A stretch of DNA of 41,884 nucleotides from Desulfobacteraceae bacterium. Lineage in GTDB: Bacteria; Desulfobacterota; Desulfobacteria; Desulfobacterales; UBA5852. The stretch spans positions 1-41,884 of the forward strand of contig JABZFP010000022.1 in NCBI GenBank assembly GCA_014237395.1, written 5' to 3'. Numbering within the stretch: position 1 is the stretch's first letter; each line of letters starts with the position of its first letter. The notes under the pieces are model-generated. The model was not told the DNA's origin. It saw only the letters and a program-made list of their open reading frames with translations, and made no database searches. Both the position numbers and the translations under genes were made by a program. Shown here piece by piece: positions 7,975-16,245 of the stretch.

Positions 7975-8859
7975 CTACCTCTCCGTTCTCATAATTTCTT
8001 CAATGGCGGCTTGTGCATCGACGGGTGCCAAATATCCAAGGTGCCACCCAGGCTCAGTTTCCATATGAGAAACGCCCTTGCCTTTAACCGTCTTTGCAAT
8101 GACACAAACGGGCTGTTTACGGGCCATATCCGCTTTTAATGTGCGCAGCAGCAAGGTAAGTTCAGCGACGTTGTGACCGTCCACCTCGTGAACGATCCAG
8201 TTGAAAGAACGCCATTTGTCAGCCAGAGACTCGATACCGATAACATCATCGACCTTTCCATCAAGTTGGTATCCATTTCGATCGACGATGGCGATAAGCC
8301 GGCCTAATCGGTGATGGGCTGCAAAAAGGGCGGCCTCCCACACCTGCCCCTCCTGCATCTCCCCGTCTCCCAGCAGGGTAAACACAGTGAAGTCTTTGTT
8401 GAGCTTGCGTCCTCCAATGGCCATACCCGCTCCATTTGAAAGCGCATGACCGATCGATCCCGAGCTGAAATCAATCCCTGGTACTTTGGTCATATCCGGA
8501 TGGTCTCCGAGGGGATTGCCCAATCGCGTGTAATTTTCGAGAGTCTCCTTCGGGATGAAACCGTGATCTGCCAAAATCGGATAAAGGCCGACAGCGGCAT
8601 GGCCCTTGCCTAAAAGAAATCGGTCACGATCCGGCCACCGGGGTTCTCCCCGCCGGAGCGACATCACATCGTAAAAGAGAGCGGCCAGGATCTCTGCACA
8701 CGAAAATACGGACGTATAGTGTCCCACTTTCGCAATTTCGATCAAACGAACCGTTTCCAGACGCACGAACTGCGCTCTATCCTTCAAAAATGCTGTCTGT
8801 TCTGCCGTTAGAGGAGAGCGGGAATTGGATGCCATTACAATTTGAGATTCATTATTCAT
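7975..8859 (-). CDS. Transketolase-like N-terminal subunit (TPP-binding domain)
   Basis: A protein of about 294 residues matching the first half of transketolase. It carries the histidines that contact the sugar and diphosphate (GHYTSVFSCAE, LGKGHAAVGLYP, SGSIGHALSNGAGMA) and the TPP/Mg motif beginning GDGEMQEGQVWEAALFAA and running to DRNGYQLDG. All key positions are present, so the enzyme should be active with its partner encoded two bases downstream. The ATG at 8859 is preferred: it has AAGGA seven bases upstream, while an in-frame TTG lies only two codons before. The gene follows gabD after about 140 bases of non-coding sequence in which I see no convincing promoter or terminator. Confidence 0.88.
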   Translation of the reverse strand: MNNESQIVMASNSRSPLTAEQTAFLKDRAQFVRLETVRLIEIAKVGHYTSVFSCAEILAALFYDVMSLRRGEPRWPDRDRFLLGKGHAAVGLYPILADHGFIPKETLENYTRLGNPLGDHPDMTKVPGIDFSSGSIGHALSNGAGMAIGGRKLNKDFTVFTLLGDGEMQEGQVWEAALFAAHHRLGRLIAIVDRNGYQLDGKVDDVIGIESLADKWRSFNWIVHEVDGHNVAELTLLLRTLKADMARKQPVCVIAKTVKGKGVSHMETEPGWHLGYLAPVDAQAAIEEIMRTER

Positions 8860-9001
8860 CGACAAATCCTTTCGGGGCCATTAATTGCCGCCCATCAACA
8901 TTGCCGGGGCAAGCGGTGGTCTTCACCGTATCCCTCTGCATAAAAGCTGATCCATGTTAGGGGGTTCCACGCGGGTCTGCGGCTGAATCCGGTTATGGAT
9001 T

Positions 9002-10459
9002 CTATCTGCTGATACCGGCCATACACAGATATTTCATCTCCAAATACTCATCCATGCCGTATCGGGATCCCTCCCGGCCGATTCCCGACTGCTTCACACC
9101 GCCGAAGGGCGCCATCTCGGTGGAGATCAGTCCGGTATTGATGCCCACAATGCCGTACTCCAGGGCTTCGGAAATCCTGAAAATCAGGCCCACATCGCGG
9201 GCAAAAAAGTAAGCCGCTAAACCATAGGGGGTGTCGTTGGCCATACGGATCACTTCATCTTCCGATGAGAAGCGAATCAACGGGGCCACAGGACCGAAGG
9301 TTTCATCTGAGGCTACCGTCATGTCGCTTTTCACGTCTCCCAGTACCGTGGGCTGGAAAAACGTGCCACCAAGGGCATGGGCTTTTCCGCCGGTGAGAAG
9401 TTTGGCTCCTCGTGAGAGGGCGTCATCGATATGGCCCGACACCTTGACAACCGCCGCTTCATCGATGAGCGGTCCCTGTTGCACGCCGGGTTCCAGACCG
9501 ATGCCGACCTTTAGCTTTTCCACCTCGGCAACGAGTTTTTTTACGAAGGTGTCATAAATGCCATCCTGAACGAAAATACGGTTGGCGCACACACACGTCT
9601 GTCCGGAATTGCGATATTTGGAAATCATGGCGCCTTGCACGGCCTGGTCCACGTCGGCATCGTCGAAGACAATAAACGGCGCATTGCCGCCCAGTTCCAG
9701 AGATACTTTTTTGACGGTATCCGCGCACTGGGCCATGATTTTCCGTCCGACCTCGGTAGAACCGGTAAAGCTGAGCTTTCTGACGATGGGATTGGCTGTC
9801 AATTCGGTCCCAATAACGGTTGCCGATCCGGTGATCACATTCAGGACACCGGCCGGAAGCCCGGCACGGCGGGACAATTCAGCCATGGCCAGAGCGGTCA
9901 GGGGCGTTTGGCTGGCCGGTTTCACGATGGCGGTGCAACCGGCCGCCAGCGCTGGCGCAACCTTGCGCGTGATCATTGCTGCCGGAAAGTTCCAAGGCGT
10001 GATGGCGGCACATACCCCGACGGGCTGGCGAATCACGATGATACGCTGGTCCGGCGATGCCGCCGGTATGGTATCGCCGTATACCCGTTTTCCTTCTTCT
10101 GCATACCACTGCACAAAGGCACCGGCATAGGCGATCTCTCCTCGGGCCTCGGCAATCGGTTTGCCCTGCTCCGAGGTGAGGATCACCGCAAGGTCCTCCT
10201 GATGCACCCTGATCAGATCGTACCACCGATAAAGGATGTCATAACGTTCCTTGACCGTTTGCTGTCGCCATAACGGAAGGGCTTTCTCGGCGGCGTTAAT
10301 CGCCTGGATGGTTTCATCTTGTGAAAGGGAAGGAACCGTTCCAAGGATCGTGCCATCAGCAGGATTGGTCACCGTTAGCGTTTTTCCGGATTGGGCTTCC
10401 ACCCATTGACCGTCGATCCAGGCCTTTTGACGCAACAATTCATTGTCCATTAGTTTCAT
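9002..10459 (-). CDS. gabD: Succinate-semialdehyde dehydrogenase (GabD)
   Basis: A 485-residue aldehyde dehydrogenase that reads very close to E. coli GabD along its whole length, from the N-terminal MKLMDNELLRQ to the C-terminal YGMDEYLEMKYLCM. The catalytic pair is Glu255 (SLELGGNAP) and Cys289 (NSGQTCVCANR), one residue off the E. coli numbering; SFTGSTEVGR and ITPWNFPAAM are the cofactor-binding segments. It oxidises succinate semialdehyde to succinate with NAD(P)+ in the cytoplasm. I chose the ATG at 10459 because it aligns with the E. coli start; a TTG 14 codons upstream lacks support. It follows lhgO by 88 bases, the same lhgO-gabD order as in E. coli. No gabT is present, so the semialdehyde must come from elsewhere. 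Confidence 0.93.
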   Translation of the reverse strand: MKLMDNELLRQKAWIDGQWVEAQSGKTLTVTNPADGTILGTVPSLSQDETIQAINAAEKALPLWRQQTVKERYDILYRWYDLIRVHQEDLAVILTSEQGKPIAEARGEIAYAGAFVQWYAEEGKRVYGDTIPAASPDQRIIVIRQPVGVCAAITPWNFPAAMITRKVAPALAAGCTAIVKPASQTPLTALAMAELSRRAGLPAGVLNVITGSATVIGTELTANPIVRKLSFTGSTEVGRKIMAQCADTVKKVSLELGGNAPFIVFDDADVDQAVQGAMISKYRNSGQTCVCANRIFVQDGIYDTFVKKLVAEVEKLKVGIGLEPGVQQGPLIDEAAVVKVSGHIDDALSRGAKLLTGGKAHALGGTFFQPTVLGDVKSDMTVASDETFGPVAPLIRFSSEDEVIRMANDTPYGLAAYFFARDVGLIFRISEALEYGIVGINTGLISTEMAPFGGVKQSGIGREGSRYGMDEYLEMKYLCMAGISR

Positions 10460-10547
10460 TATTCTATTGGATTCCTTGTCTTGGGGAAGGACAACCCGCA
10501 ACCGGATGGCAGGTCATCCATTCATACCTTTTGATTGTCTTCGGTGA

Positions 10548-11750
10548 TTAAAAGTCGAACTTTTCAGCAATGCAGTTGCCTATAAACTCTCCAATCGGCA
10601 TAGCCGAGGTGGCCGCAGGTGACGGTGCGTTGCAGACATGAAAGGAGCGTTCGCTTTCGGCAAACAGGAAATCGTGAACCAATGTACCGTCTCGCTTGAC
10701 GGCCTGCGCCCGGATTCCAGCGGGATATGGGCGCAGGTCGTCACTGGTGATTTGCGGGCAATATTTTCTGATGCGTTTGAGATAGCCGGACTTGAAAAAC
10801 GAGTCTTTCATTTCGGATATGCCGGAAACAAAATTTTGGCGAATCACTGACCAAAAACCGGGGAAGGACAACATGTCTACACTATCTTTCCAATCCACGT
10901 TGAATCGTCCATACCCTTCTCGTTTCCAACCCAGAACAGCATTGGGTCCGACGGTCACCAAACCGTCGATCATCCGTGTAAGGTGAACACCCAAAAACGG
11001 CAATTCAGGATCCGGGATGGGATAGATCAGGTGCCTCACAATGGTATTAAGCCGCTTTGGAAGCCGAAAGTATTCCCCCCGAAACGGTACGATCTGAAAA
11101 TCAATATCGATCCCGATCATATTCGCCAGCCGATCGCCCATGAGACCGCCGCAGGCCAATAAGTACCGGCTTTCAATCGTATCGGATCCCGTGCGAATAC
11201 GAACGATTTGGCTGTTTTCCTCGATGTGCCCCACTTCACACCCCGTCCGAACCTCACCACCGAGAGAAACAAAAAGATCCGCCATTTTTGCGGCGATTTT
11301 AACGTAATCGGTGATGCCGGTTGCCATCACTTTTAAAGCACCCAAGCCGGTAATGTTCGGCTCGTGAGCATGCAGTTCCTTTTCATCCAGTCGTTCGAGG
11401 GCGATACCGTTTTCTATACAACGACCTTCCAATGCGGCCATACGCTCATACTCGAGAGCATCGGTGGCGACCAGCATTTTGCCGCATTGTTCAAATGGAA
11501 TGCTGTATTCCCGGCAAAACTCAATGGTCTGAGCGGCACCGCGTTTGCAGAAGTCCGCCTTCAGACTGCCGGGTTGATAGTAGACCCCTGCATGAATGAC
11601 ACCAGAATTATGACCTGTCTGATGCCTTGCTATGGAGGCTTCTTTTTCGATCAAAATGATGGCCGCATCGGGATATCGACGCTTGAGCTGCCAAGCACTC
11701 GAAACCCCGACAATGCCGCCGCCAATGATGGCCAAATCATATGTTTTCAT
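10548..11750 (-). CDS. lhgO: L-2-hydroxyglutarate dehydrogenase/oxidase (LhgO)
   Basis: A 400-residue FAD enzyme that reads as a close relative of E. coli LhgO (YgaF). The match includes the N-terminal FAD motif (AIIGGGIVGVSSA), HQTGHNSGVIHAGVYY, EPNITGLGA, FRGEYFRLP, HLIYPIPDPELPFLGVHLTR, TVGPNAVLGWKREGY and the C-terminal HVCNAPSPAATSAMPIG. The family oxidises L-2-hydroxyglutarate to 2-oxoglutarate at the membrane and passes electrons to quinone. It lies 71 bases after AOR 2 and 88 before gabD. In E. coli the pair lhgO-gabD belongs to the glutarate-degradation operon with csiD; no csiD (oxygen-dependent glutarate hydroxylase) is present here, so the hydroxyglutarate would need another, anaerobic source or import. 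Confidence 0.92.
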   Translation of the reverse strand: MKTYDLAIIGGGIVGVSSAWQLKRRYPDAAIILIEKEASIARHQTGHNSGVIHAGVYYQPGSLKADFCKRGAAQTIEFCREYSIPFEQCGKMLVATDALEYERMAALEGRCIENGIALERLDEKELHAHEPNITGLGALKVMATGITDYVKIAAKMADLFVSLGGEVRTGCEVGHIEENSQIVRIRTGSDTIESRYLLACGGLMGDRLANMIGIDIDFQIVPFRGEYFRLPKRLNTIVRHLIYPIPDPELPFLGVHLTRMIDGLVTVGPNAVLGWKREGYGRFNVDWKDSVDMLSFPGFWSVIRQNFVSGISEMKDSFFKSGYLKRIRKYCPQITSDDLRPYPAGIRAQAVKRDGTLVHDFLFAESERSFHVCNAPSPAATSAMPIGEFIGNCIAEKFDF

Positions 11751-11821
11751 AACCCCACTCTCACTATCACGTTATCTGCGCTAAGGCCGTGACCACCAAT
11801 TGTCGATTTGACGCTGATTTC

Positions 11822-13579
11822 TCAATCACGGGGAGGGACGCCCTCCGCATTCCAGCCTCTGATGTCGTAGTAGTCTTCCTTCATCCTGGCGAAATCTTCC
11901 CGGGTGATGACCTTTTTTTCCGGGCCGATTCCCTGTTCGAAAAATCTGTCCGGCAGCGTATCATCCTTGTGGGTAATCCCCTCCCGAAGATTGAAAAGAC
12001 GGGTAGCGTCACGGATGTTCGCCGCTATTCGCTGCAGTCCGGATTTGTCCAGTTCCCTTCCTGTCGTTATTTTGATGATCTGAGAAAATTCATCCCAGAG
12101 GTAAAGATCTCTATAGAAACGACAGCCGATCATTGCATCCATCAAGGTCAGGCGATCCTCAAAATCCACCAACATGGCCGCCTTGCCCTCAATCTGATCA
12201 AGCGCTACCAGACCGGCGAACTCACCCTTGAATGCCGTGGTTCGCGCGTGGCACGCACCGCGATCAGACGTGGCGTAGGCCAAAGCCATGCTCTTGAGCA
12301 CTCGCGGGTCGTAACCGGCCGGCTCCATCCCCTTGACGTGGATAGCGATATCCTCCAAGCCCCATGTCTTGGCCGCATGTCGAATGCCTTCGGCCAATAC
12401 CGCACCGAGGCCTTCCTTGTTGGCGATATTGGTCAGTAGGGCGGCAATGGCGTCCGTATCACCGTAAGCCAGTTTTTCCTGGATTTTGCCGCGCAGGCTG
12501 GCTTCGATGGCAAAAGCGGCGAGGTTGCCTCCGGTGATCGTGTCCATCCCCAAGCGGTCACACACGTCATTCAGGTAAAGGATCTCGTCCAGCGTCTTGA
12601 TGAGACACAAGCCCCCGAACGCAAAAATGGTTTCGTATTCAGGGCCCTCCACCTGCAGGCCTTTGAAGCGACCCTCGCGAACCGTTGTCATGCGGCCACA
12701 GGCCATGAAGCACTTGGCGCAGGCATTGGGTTTGACCGTGAAGTCTCTGTTCAGCGTTTGGGCGTTGATCGCTTCGCGGTGCGCCACCGTTCCCTCGGAC
12801 CAATAGCGGGAGGGAAACGCGCCAATCTCGTTCAGGATGTCAACCATGCCGGGTGTCCCCAGATTTTTAAAAAAATCCACCACCGGTAAATCCTTGGATT
12901 TCTGCGCCCATTCTTTAGCAAATGCTTTTTCGGCTTCAGGATCAGCCACTTCCTTCTTCTTTGAGCCGTAGAAGGCCAACGCTTTGACCTTTTTCGACCC
13001 CATGACGGCCCCTGCCCCGGACCGACCGGCATGACGCCAGTAGTTGTTGGCAATAACGGCAAATCGTACCATTTTCTCACCCGCAGGACCGATCACAAGA
13101 ATGCCCGCATCCTTGCGTGCCACCCGCTCTGTCACCATGTCCTGGGCTTTGTAGGCATCCGCCCCCCAGATGTCGGCGGCATCGTGAAATCGAACGCCGT
13201 CATCACAAATTTCTAAGTACACCGGACTGGCAGACGCACCTTCCAGCACAAATGCATCATAGCCGGTTCGGCTCATGGGTTCGGCGACACGCCCGCCGGA
13301 ATAGGATTCGGAAAATATTCCGGTCTGGGGCGATTTGGTATAGACACCCCAGCGGCTCGATCCCCAAATGCGGGTGTCGTTCATCGGACCAAGGGCAAAA
13401 ATCAAATGATTGTCCGGGGACAGGGGATCCACGCCTGGCTTATTTTTTTTCAACAGCAGGTGTGTGGCAAGCCCCTTGCCGCCTAAATAGTCACGATAGA
13501 CGGAATCATCGACACTTTCATCCCGATAAGTCTGATCGGTCAGATTAATCATCAATATCTTCTTAAAATAGCCCTTCAT
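11822..13579 (-). CDS. Aldehyde:ferredoxin oxidoreductase, tungsten-type (AOR 2)
   Basis: A 585-residue AOR-family enzyme and the closest relative of AOR 1 in this window; long blocks such as YTKSPQTG, VEGPEYETI and EPAGYDPRVLK are nearly identical between them. Cluster ligands are C287, C290 and C294 (CX2CX3C) and C486. Pterin motifs are D341-RLGM-D346 and D481-AMIG-C486. The protein is complete. It converts an aldehyde to an acid while reducing ferredoxin, giving low-potential electrons. GGAGGAATTA sits directly before the ATG, one of the strongest ribosome-binding sites in the operon. It precedes lhgO and gabD and so probably acts on an aldehyde of the same route, perhaps one made by the TPP enzyme two genes upstream. 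Confidence 0.9.
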   Translation of the reverse strand: MKGYFKKILMINLTDQTYRDESVDDSVYRDYLGGKGLATHLLLKKNKPGVDPLSPDNHLIFALGPMNDTRIWGSSRWGVYTKSPQTGIFSESYSGGRVAEPMSRTGYDAFVLEGASASPVYLEICDDGVRFHDAADIWGADAYKAQDMVTERVARKDAGILVIGPAGEKMVRFAVIANNYWRHAGRSGAGAVMGSKKVKALAFYGSKKKEVADPEAEKAFAKEWAQKSKDLPVVDFFKNLGTPGMVDILNEIGAFPSRYWSEGTVAHREAINAQTLNRDFTVKPNACAKCFMACGRMTTVREGRFKGLQVEGPEYETIFAFGGLCLIKTLDEILYLNDVCDRLGMDTITGGNLAAFAIEASLRGKIQEKLAYGDTDAIAALLTNIANKEGLGAVLAEGIRHAAKTWGLEDIAIHVKGMEPAGYDPRVLKSMALAYATSDRGACHARTTAFKGEFAGLVALDQIEGKAAMLVDFEDRLTLMDAMIGCRFYRDLYLWDEFSQIIKITTGRELDKSGLQRIAANIRDATRLFNLREGITHKDDTLPDRFFEQGIGPEKKVITREDFARMKEDYYDIRGWNAEGVPPRD

Positions 13580-13610
13580 TAATTCCTCCTGCTTTTATAG
13601 GCGATAGTGC

Positions 13611-14348
13611 TCATTTCATTTCAAAGCCTTTTTTCTCAAGAAAAGCCTTCATATGGGGACGCATTTCCTTACACATCATCCGCCCAATCTGCTGGGTCCA
13701 GTTATCGTCCCGATTTGCAGAACCTCGCTGACCATAATACTCACAGCAGGTTTGATCGTATACGGATAGTCCGTTGTCATCTGACGGGTCGGCATACCGA
13801 TCCTCTTTCAACACTATTTCCAGCGGCAGCCGGGGCTTGCGTTCAGGGTCATCATCCGGATATCCGAGGCACATACCGAAAACCGGGTAGACCAAATCGG
13901 GGATTTCTAGCAGGTCGCATACTTTCTGAGGATCATTGCGGATACCGCCGATGTAAACACCGCCCAATCCAAGGGACTCCGCTGCCAGCATGGTGTTCTG
14001 AGCCACCAACGCCGCGTCCACCGTTGCGATGATGAACTGCTCGGTGTAGCCCTTGACCATTTCCAGGCCACACATGCCGCAAGCTTGGTCCGATCGCTTC
14101 AGATCCGCGCAAAAAACAAGGAACAGCGGGCATTGCGCTACCCACGGCTGGGGGCCGGCCAATTCGGCGATCTGAGCCCGTTTGTCGGGGTCGTTGACGC
14201 GGATAATGGTACAGGCTTGGATAAAATTGGAAGTCGATGCGCACTGAGCGGCTTCCAGAATTGTCCTGACCAGTTTTTCTTCCACCGGTTTTTCTTTGAA
14301 CTTGCGAATTGAGCGGTGCTGCCCCATCACCTCGATTACTTGATTCAT
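13611..14348 (-). CDS. NfsA/Frp-type flavin-dependent nitroreductase
   Basis: A 245-residue member of the nitroreductase superfamily, closest in form to the NfsA/flavin reductase (Frp) branch. RSIRKFKEKPV at the N-terminus, AAQCASTSNFIQACTII for FMN contact, LAGPQPWVAQCPLFLVFCADL, and GLGGVYIGGIRNDP are recognisable. Members are FMN homodimers that use NAD(P)H to reduce quinones, nitro compounds or flavins. The C-terminal region contains several cysteines (DQTCCEYYG, RMMCKEM) of unknown meaning. It lies 31 bases before AOR 2 and 113 bases after the TPP enzyme. In this setting an electron-transfer role or reduction of an activated double bond is as likely as nitro reduction. Confidence 0.85.
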   Translation of the reverse strand: MNQVIEVMGQHRSIRKFKEKPVEEKLVRTILEAAQCASTSNFIQACTIIRVNDPDKRAQIAELAGPQPWVAQCPLFLVFCADLKRSDQACGMCGLEMVKGYTEQFIIATVDAALVAQNTMLAAESLGLGGVYIGGIRNDPQKVCDLLEIPDLVYPVFGMCLGYPDDDPERKPRLPLEIVLKEDRYADPSDDNGLSVYDQTCCEYYGQRGSANRDDNWTQQIGRMMCKEMRPHMKAFLEKKGFEMK

Positions 14349-14461
14349 GGGTTACCATCCCCTGCGATGACACGCGATTAAAGTTATGGGTTTCTCTGGG
14401 AAGACATCGCCTGTGACCCTTATTCTCCGTGTAATAAAAAAAATGACGAATGGCCTTGTCC

Positions 14462-16198
14462 CTATCCCTTAGCTAACGGCGAGAGGATCTCGCGATAAGT
14501 GATCTCCTTAGAACAAATCACATCCAATACGGCCGGTTCATTGCCGTCCAGCACTGTCGCCAGTGCTTCCTTGAGTTGAGCGGGTGTTTCGACCCGTATG
14601 CCCCGACATCCCATGGCACAAGCGATTTCGGCTGCGTTCATATCGGGAAACTCGGCCGCGATCGCCTGGTCCTGAAGGTAATGCGTCACCCATCCGTAGG
14701 CGCTGTTGTTAAGCACAATTGTGACAATCGGAATCTTTTCTTCCGAGGCCGTCAGCATGCCGTTCATTGACATGGTAAACCCGCCGTCTCCACAAACCGC
14801 GATCGCCTGACGTTCTGGGAAGAGAAGCTTGGCCGCCATCGCCGCGGGGATGGCATATCCCATTCCGCCTGTAGCTGCAGGCGATAAGAAACCGCCACCT
14901 TCTTTGACCTGGAAATAGCGGGTCATAAAAAGCCGGTTTTCACCAGCGTCACACGTCACGAAAGCGTCATCCGCAATGCCCTTGCGAATCTCTGCAATTA
15001 CCCGTTGGGGAAGCAAGGGAAGGTTTTCGGAAGCGTATTCTGATTCATCGAAAAACCCGAATCTTTTCCGAACAGCACTGACGGTCGTACGCCGGTGTGC
15101 ATGGATATCAGGTGATACGGTGCTGAATTTTTCGATGGCTTCGCACATCTGGGTCAGGACGGCGGCGGCATCTCCGGTCAATACCTGTTTGCAGGGGTAC
15201 ACCCAGCTGGCATTGCGATTTTCGACATCAATCTGGATAAGATGTTGGCGCATCGGATCGATAAGTTTTGTGTTCTCGAAAGCGGTATCGCTGGGAGACA
15301 GCTTGGAACCGACAATCAAGATCACGTCCGATCCGGCAATGAAATCGTTTGCCGCTGCCAGCCCGAAAGTGCCAAAAACGCCCAGCGCCTGCGGATGATT
15401 TTCTGGAAATACCCCCTTGCCGGCGGCTGTCGTCGCCACACCGGCACCGGTCAGTACCGCAATCTGCTGCAACTGGCGGTTTGCTTGCCCGATGCGAATG
15501 CCATTTCCCGCAATGATCACCGGTTGTTTAGCACTCTGGAGAATTTTGACGGCTTCTTTAACTGTTTCCGCGTTGGCGCATGGCGGGTCAGGTTTCCCAT
15601 AGGACTGTGTTGCGTAAAGTTTCGGAAGAGACATCGGGCCAACTTCACCCTTCAGCGAAGCACTGTGATACAGCAGTGCAACCGGCCCGCCCTGGCCCTG
15701 AGTTGCCGCCCTGACAGCTGTCTGAGTGTTTTGAACAGCCTGGGACGGAGCATAGGCGACAAAGGTTTCTTTCGTGACGAGATCAAAGCTTTTGGGAGCA
15801 TCCCATGTTCCGTAGTCACCGGTGCCGGCCTGATACGGTGCGTGATGGGAGAACGGCTCGCCATCCCCCATATCCGTCATGATGAGCATGGGAGTGCTGC
15901 CCATTTGTGCTTCCAGAACGCCTAACAGCGCATTGGTAAGCACGAAAAGCCCCTGCCCCATCACCACCCCTGGCAGACCGGTTAACCGGCCGTAGACCTC
16001 GGCCATCACGCCTGCCAGGGATTCATGGCGAACCGAAACCGTCCTTATGGTATCCCGGTGGTTGCTCAATGCGCCGAAAAGATGCATGGCATTGCCGCCC
16101 GGAACACCAAAAACAAATTTGATACCGTAGTCTTCGATGACCCGGATGATCGCTTCCGGTACAGAAATTTCTAAAGCTGAGAAATCTGATGCTGCCAT
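14462..16198 (-). CDS. TPP-dependent enzyme of the acetolactate synthase / 2-oxoacid decarboxylase family
   Basis: A 578-residue three-domain TPP enzyme. The N-terminal pyrimidine domain starts VFGVPGGNAMHLFGAL and contains the activating glutamate in VRHESLAGVMAEVYGR (about residue 59). The central domain follows (PVIIAGNGIRIG ... FPENHPQALGVFGTFG), then the C-terminal TPP-binding domain with GDG at about 470-472 and the paired asparagines at 497-498. The start is the ATG at 16198, preceded by AGGAG and a five-base spacer; an in-frame TTG further up is not favoured. The family includes acetolactate synthase, benzoylformate and 2-oxoglutarate decarboxylases and cyclohexane-1,2-dione hydrolase. 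It does not read like sulfoacetaldehyde acetyltransferase. Two genes upstream of an lhgO-gabD pair, it is a candidate 2-oxoacid (possibly 2-oxoglutarate) decarboxylase; this is inference. Confidence 0.85.
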   Translation of the reverse strand: MAASDFSALEISVPEAIIRVIEDYGIKFVFGVPGGNAMHLFGALSNHRDTIRTVSVRHESLAGVMAEVYGRLTGLPGVVMGQGLFVLTNALLGVLEAQMGSTPMLIMTDMGDGEPFSHHAPYQAGTGDYGTWDAPKSFDLVTKETFVAYAPSQAVQNTQTAVRAATQGQGGPVALLYHSASLKGEVGPMSLPKLYATQSYGKPDPPCANAETVKEAVKILQSAKQPVIIAGNGIRIGQANRQLQQIAVLTGAGVATTAAGKGVFPENHPQALGVFGTFGLAAANDFIAGSDVILIVGSKLSPSDTAFENTKLIDPMRQHLIQIDVENRNASWVYPCKQVLTGDAAAVLTQMCEAIEKFSTVSPDIHAHRRTTVSAVRKRFGFFDESEYASENLPLLPQRVIAEIRKGIADDAFVTCDAGENRLFMTRYFQVKEGGGFLSPAATGGMGYAIPAAMAAKLLFPERQAIAVCGDGGFTMSMNGMLTASEEKIPIVTIVLNNSAYGWVTHYLQDQAIAAEFPDMNAAEIACAMGCRGIRVETPAQLKEALATVLDGNEPAVLDVICSKEITYREILSPLAKG

Positions 16199-16245
16199 AT
16201 TTACTCCTAAAAAAAGGGCGCCATCCAAGGGCTCGCTTTTTTCCC

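Noticed and set aside
9635..10273. Plus-strand open frame of 212 codons antisense to gabD
   Set aside because: gabD matches its family along its whole length; the antisense reading has low-complexity composition.
14462..16198. Sulfoacetaldehyde acetyltransferase (Xsc), which would indicate taurine or sulfonate use
   Set aside because: The N-terminal and central segments do not read like Xsc, and no phosphotransacetylase or sulfonate transporter genes are nearby.
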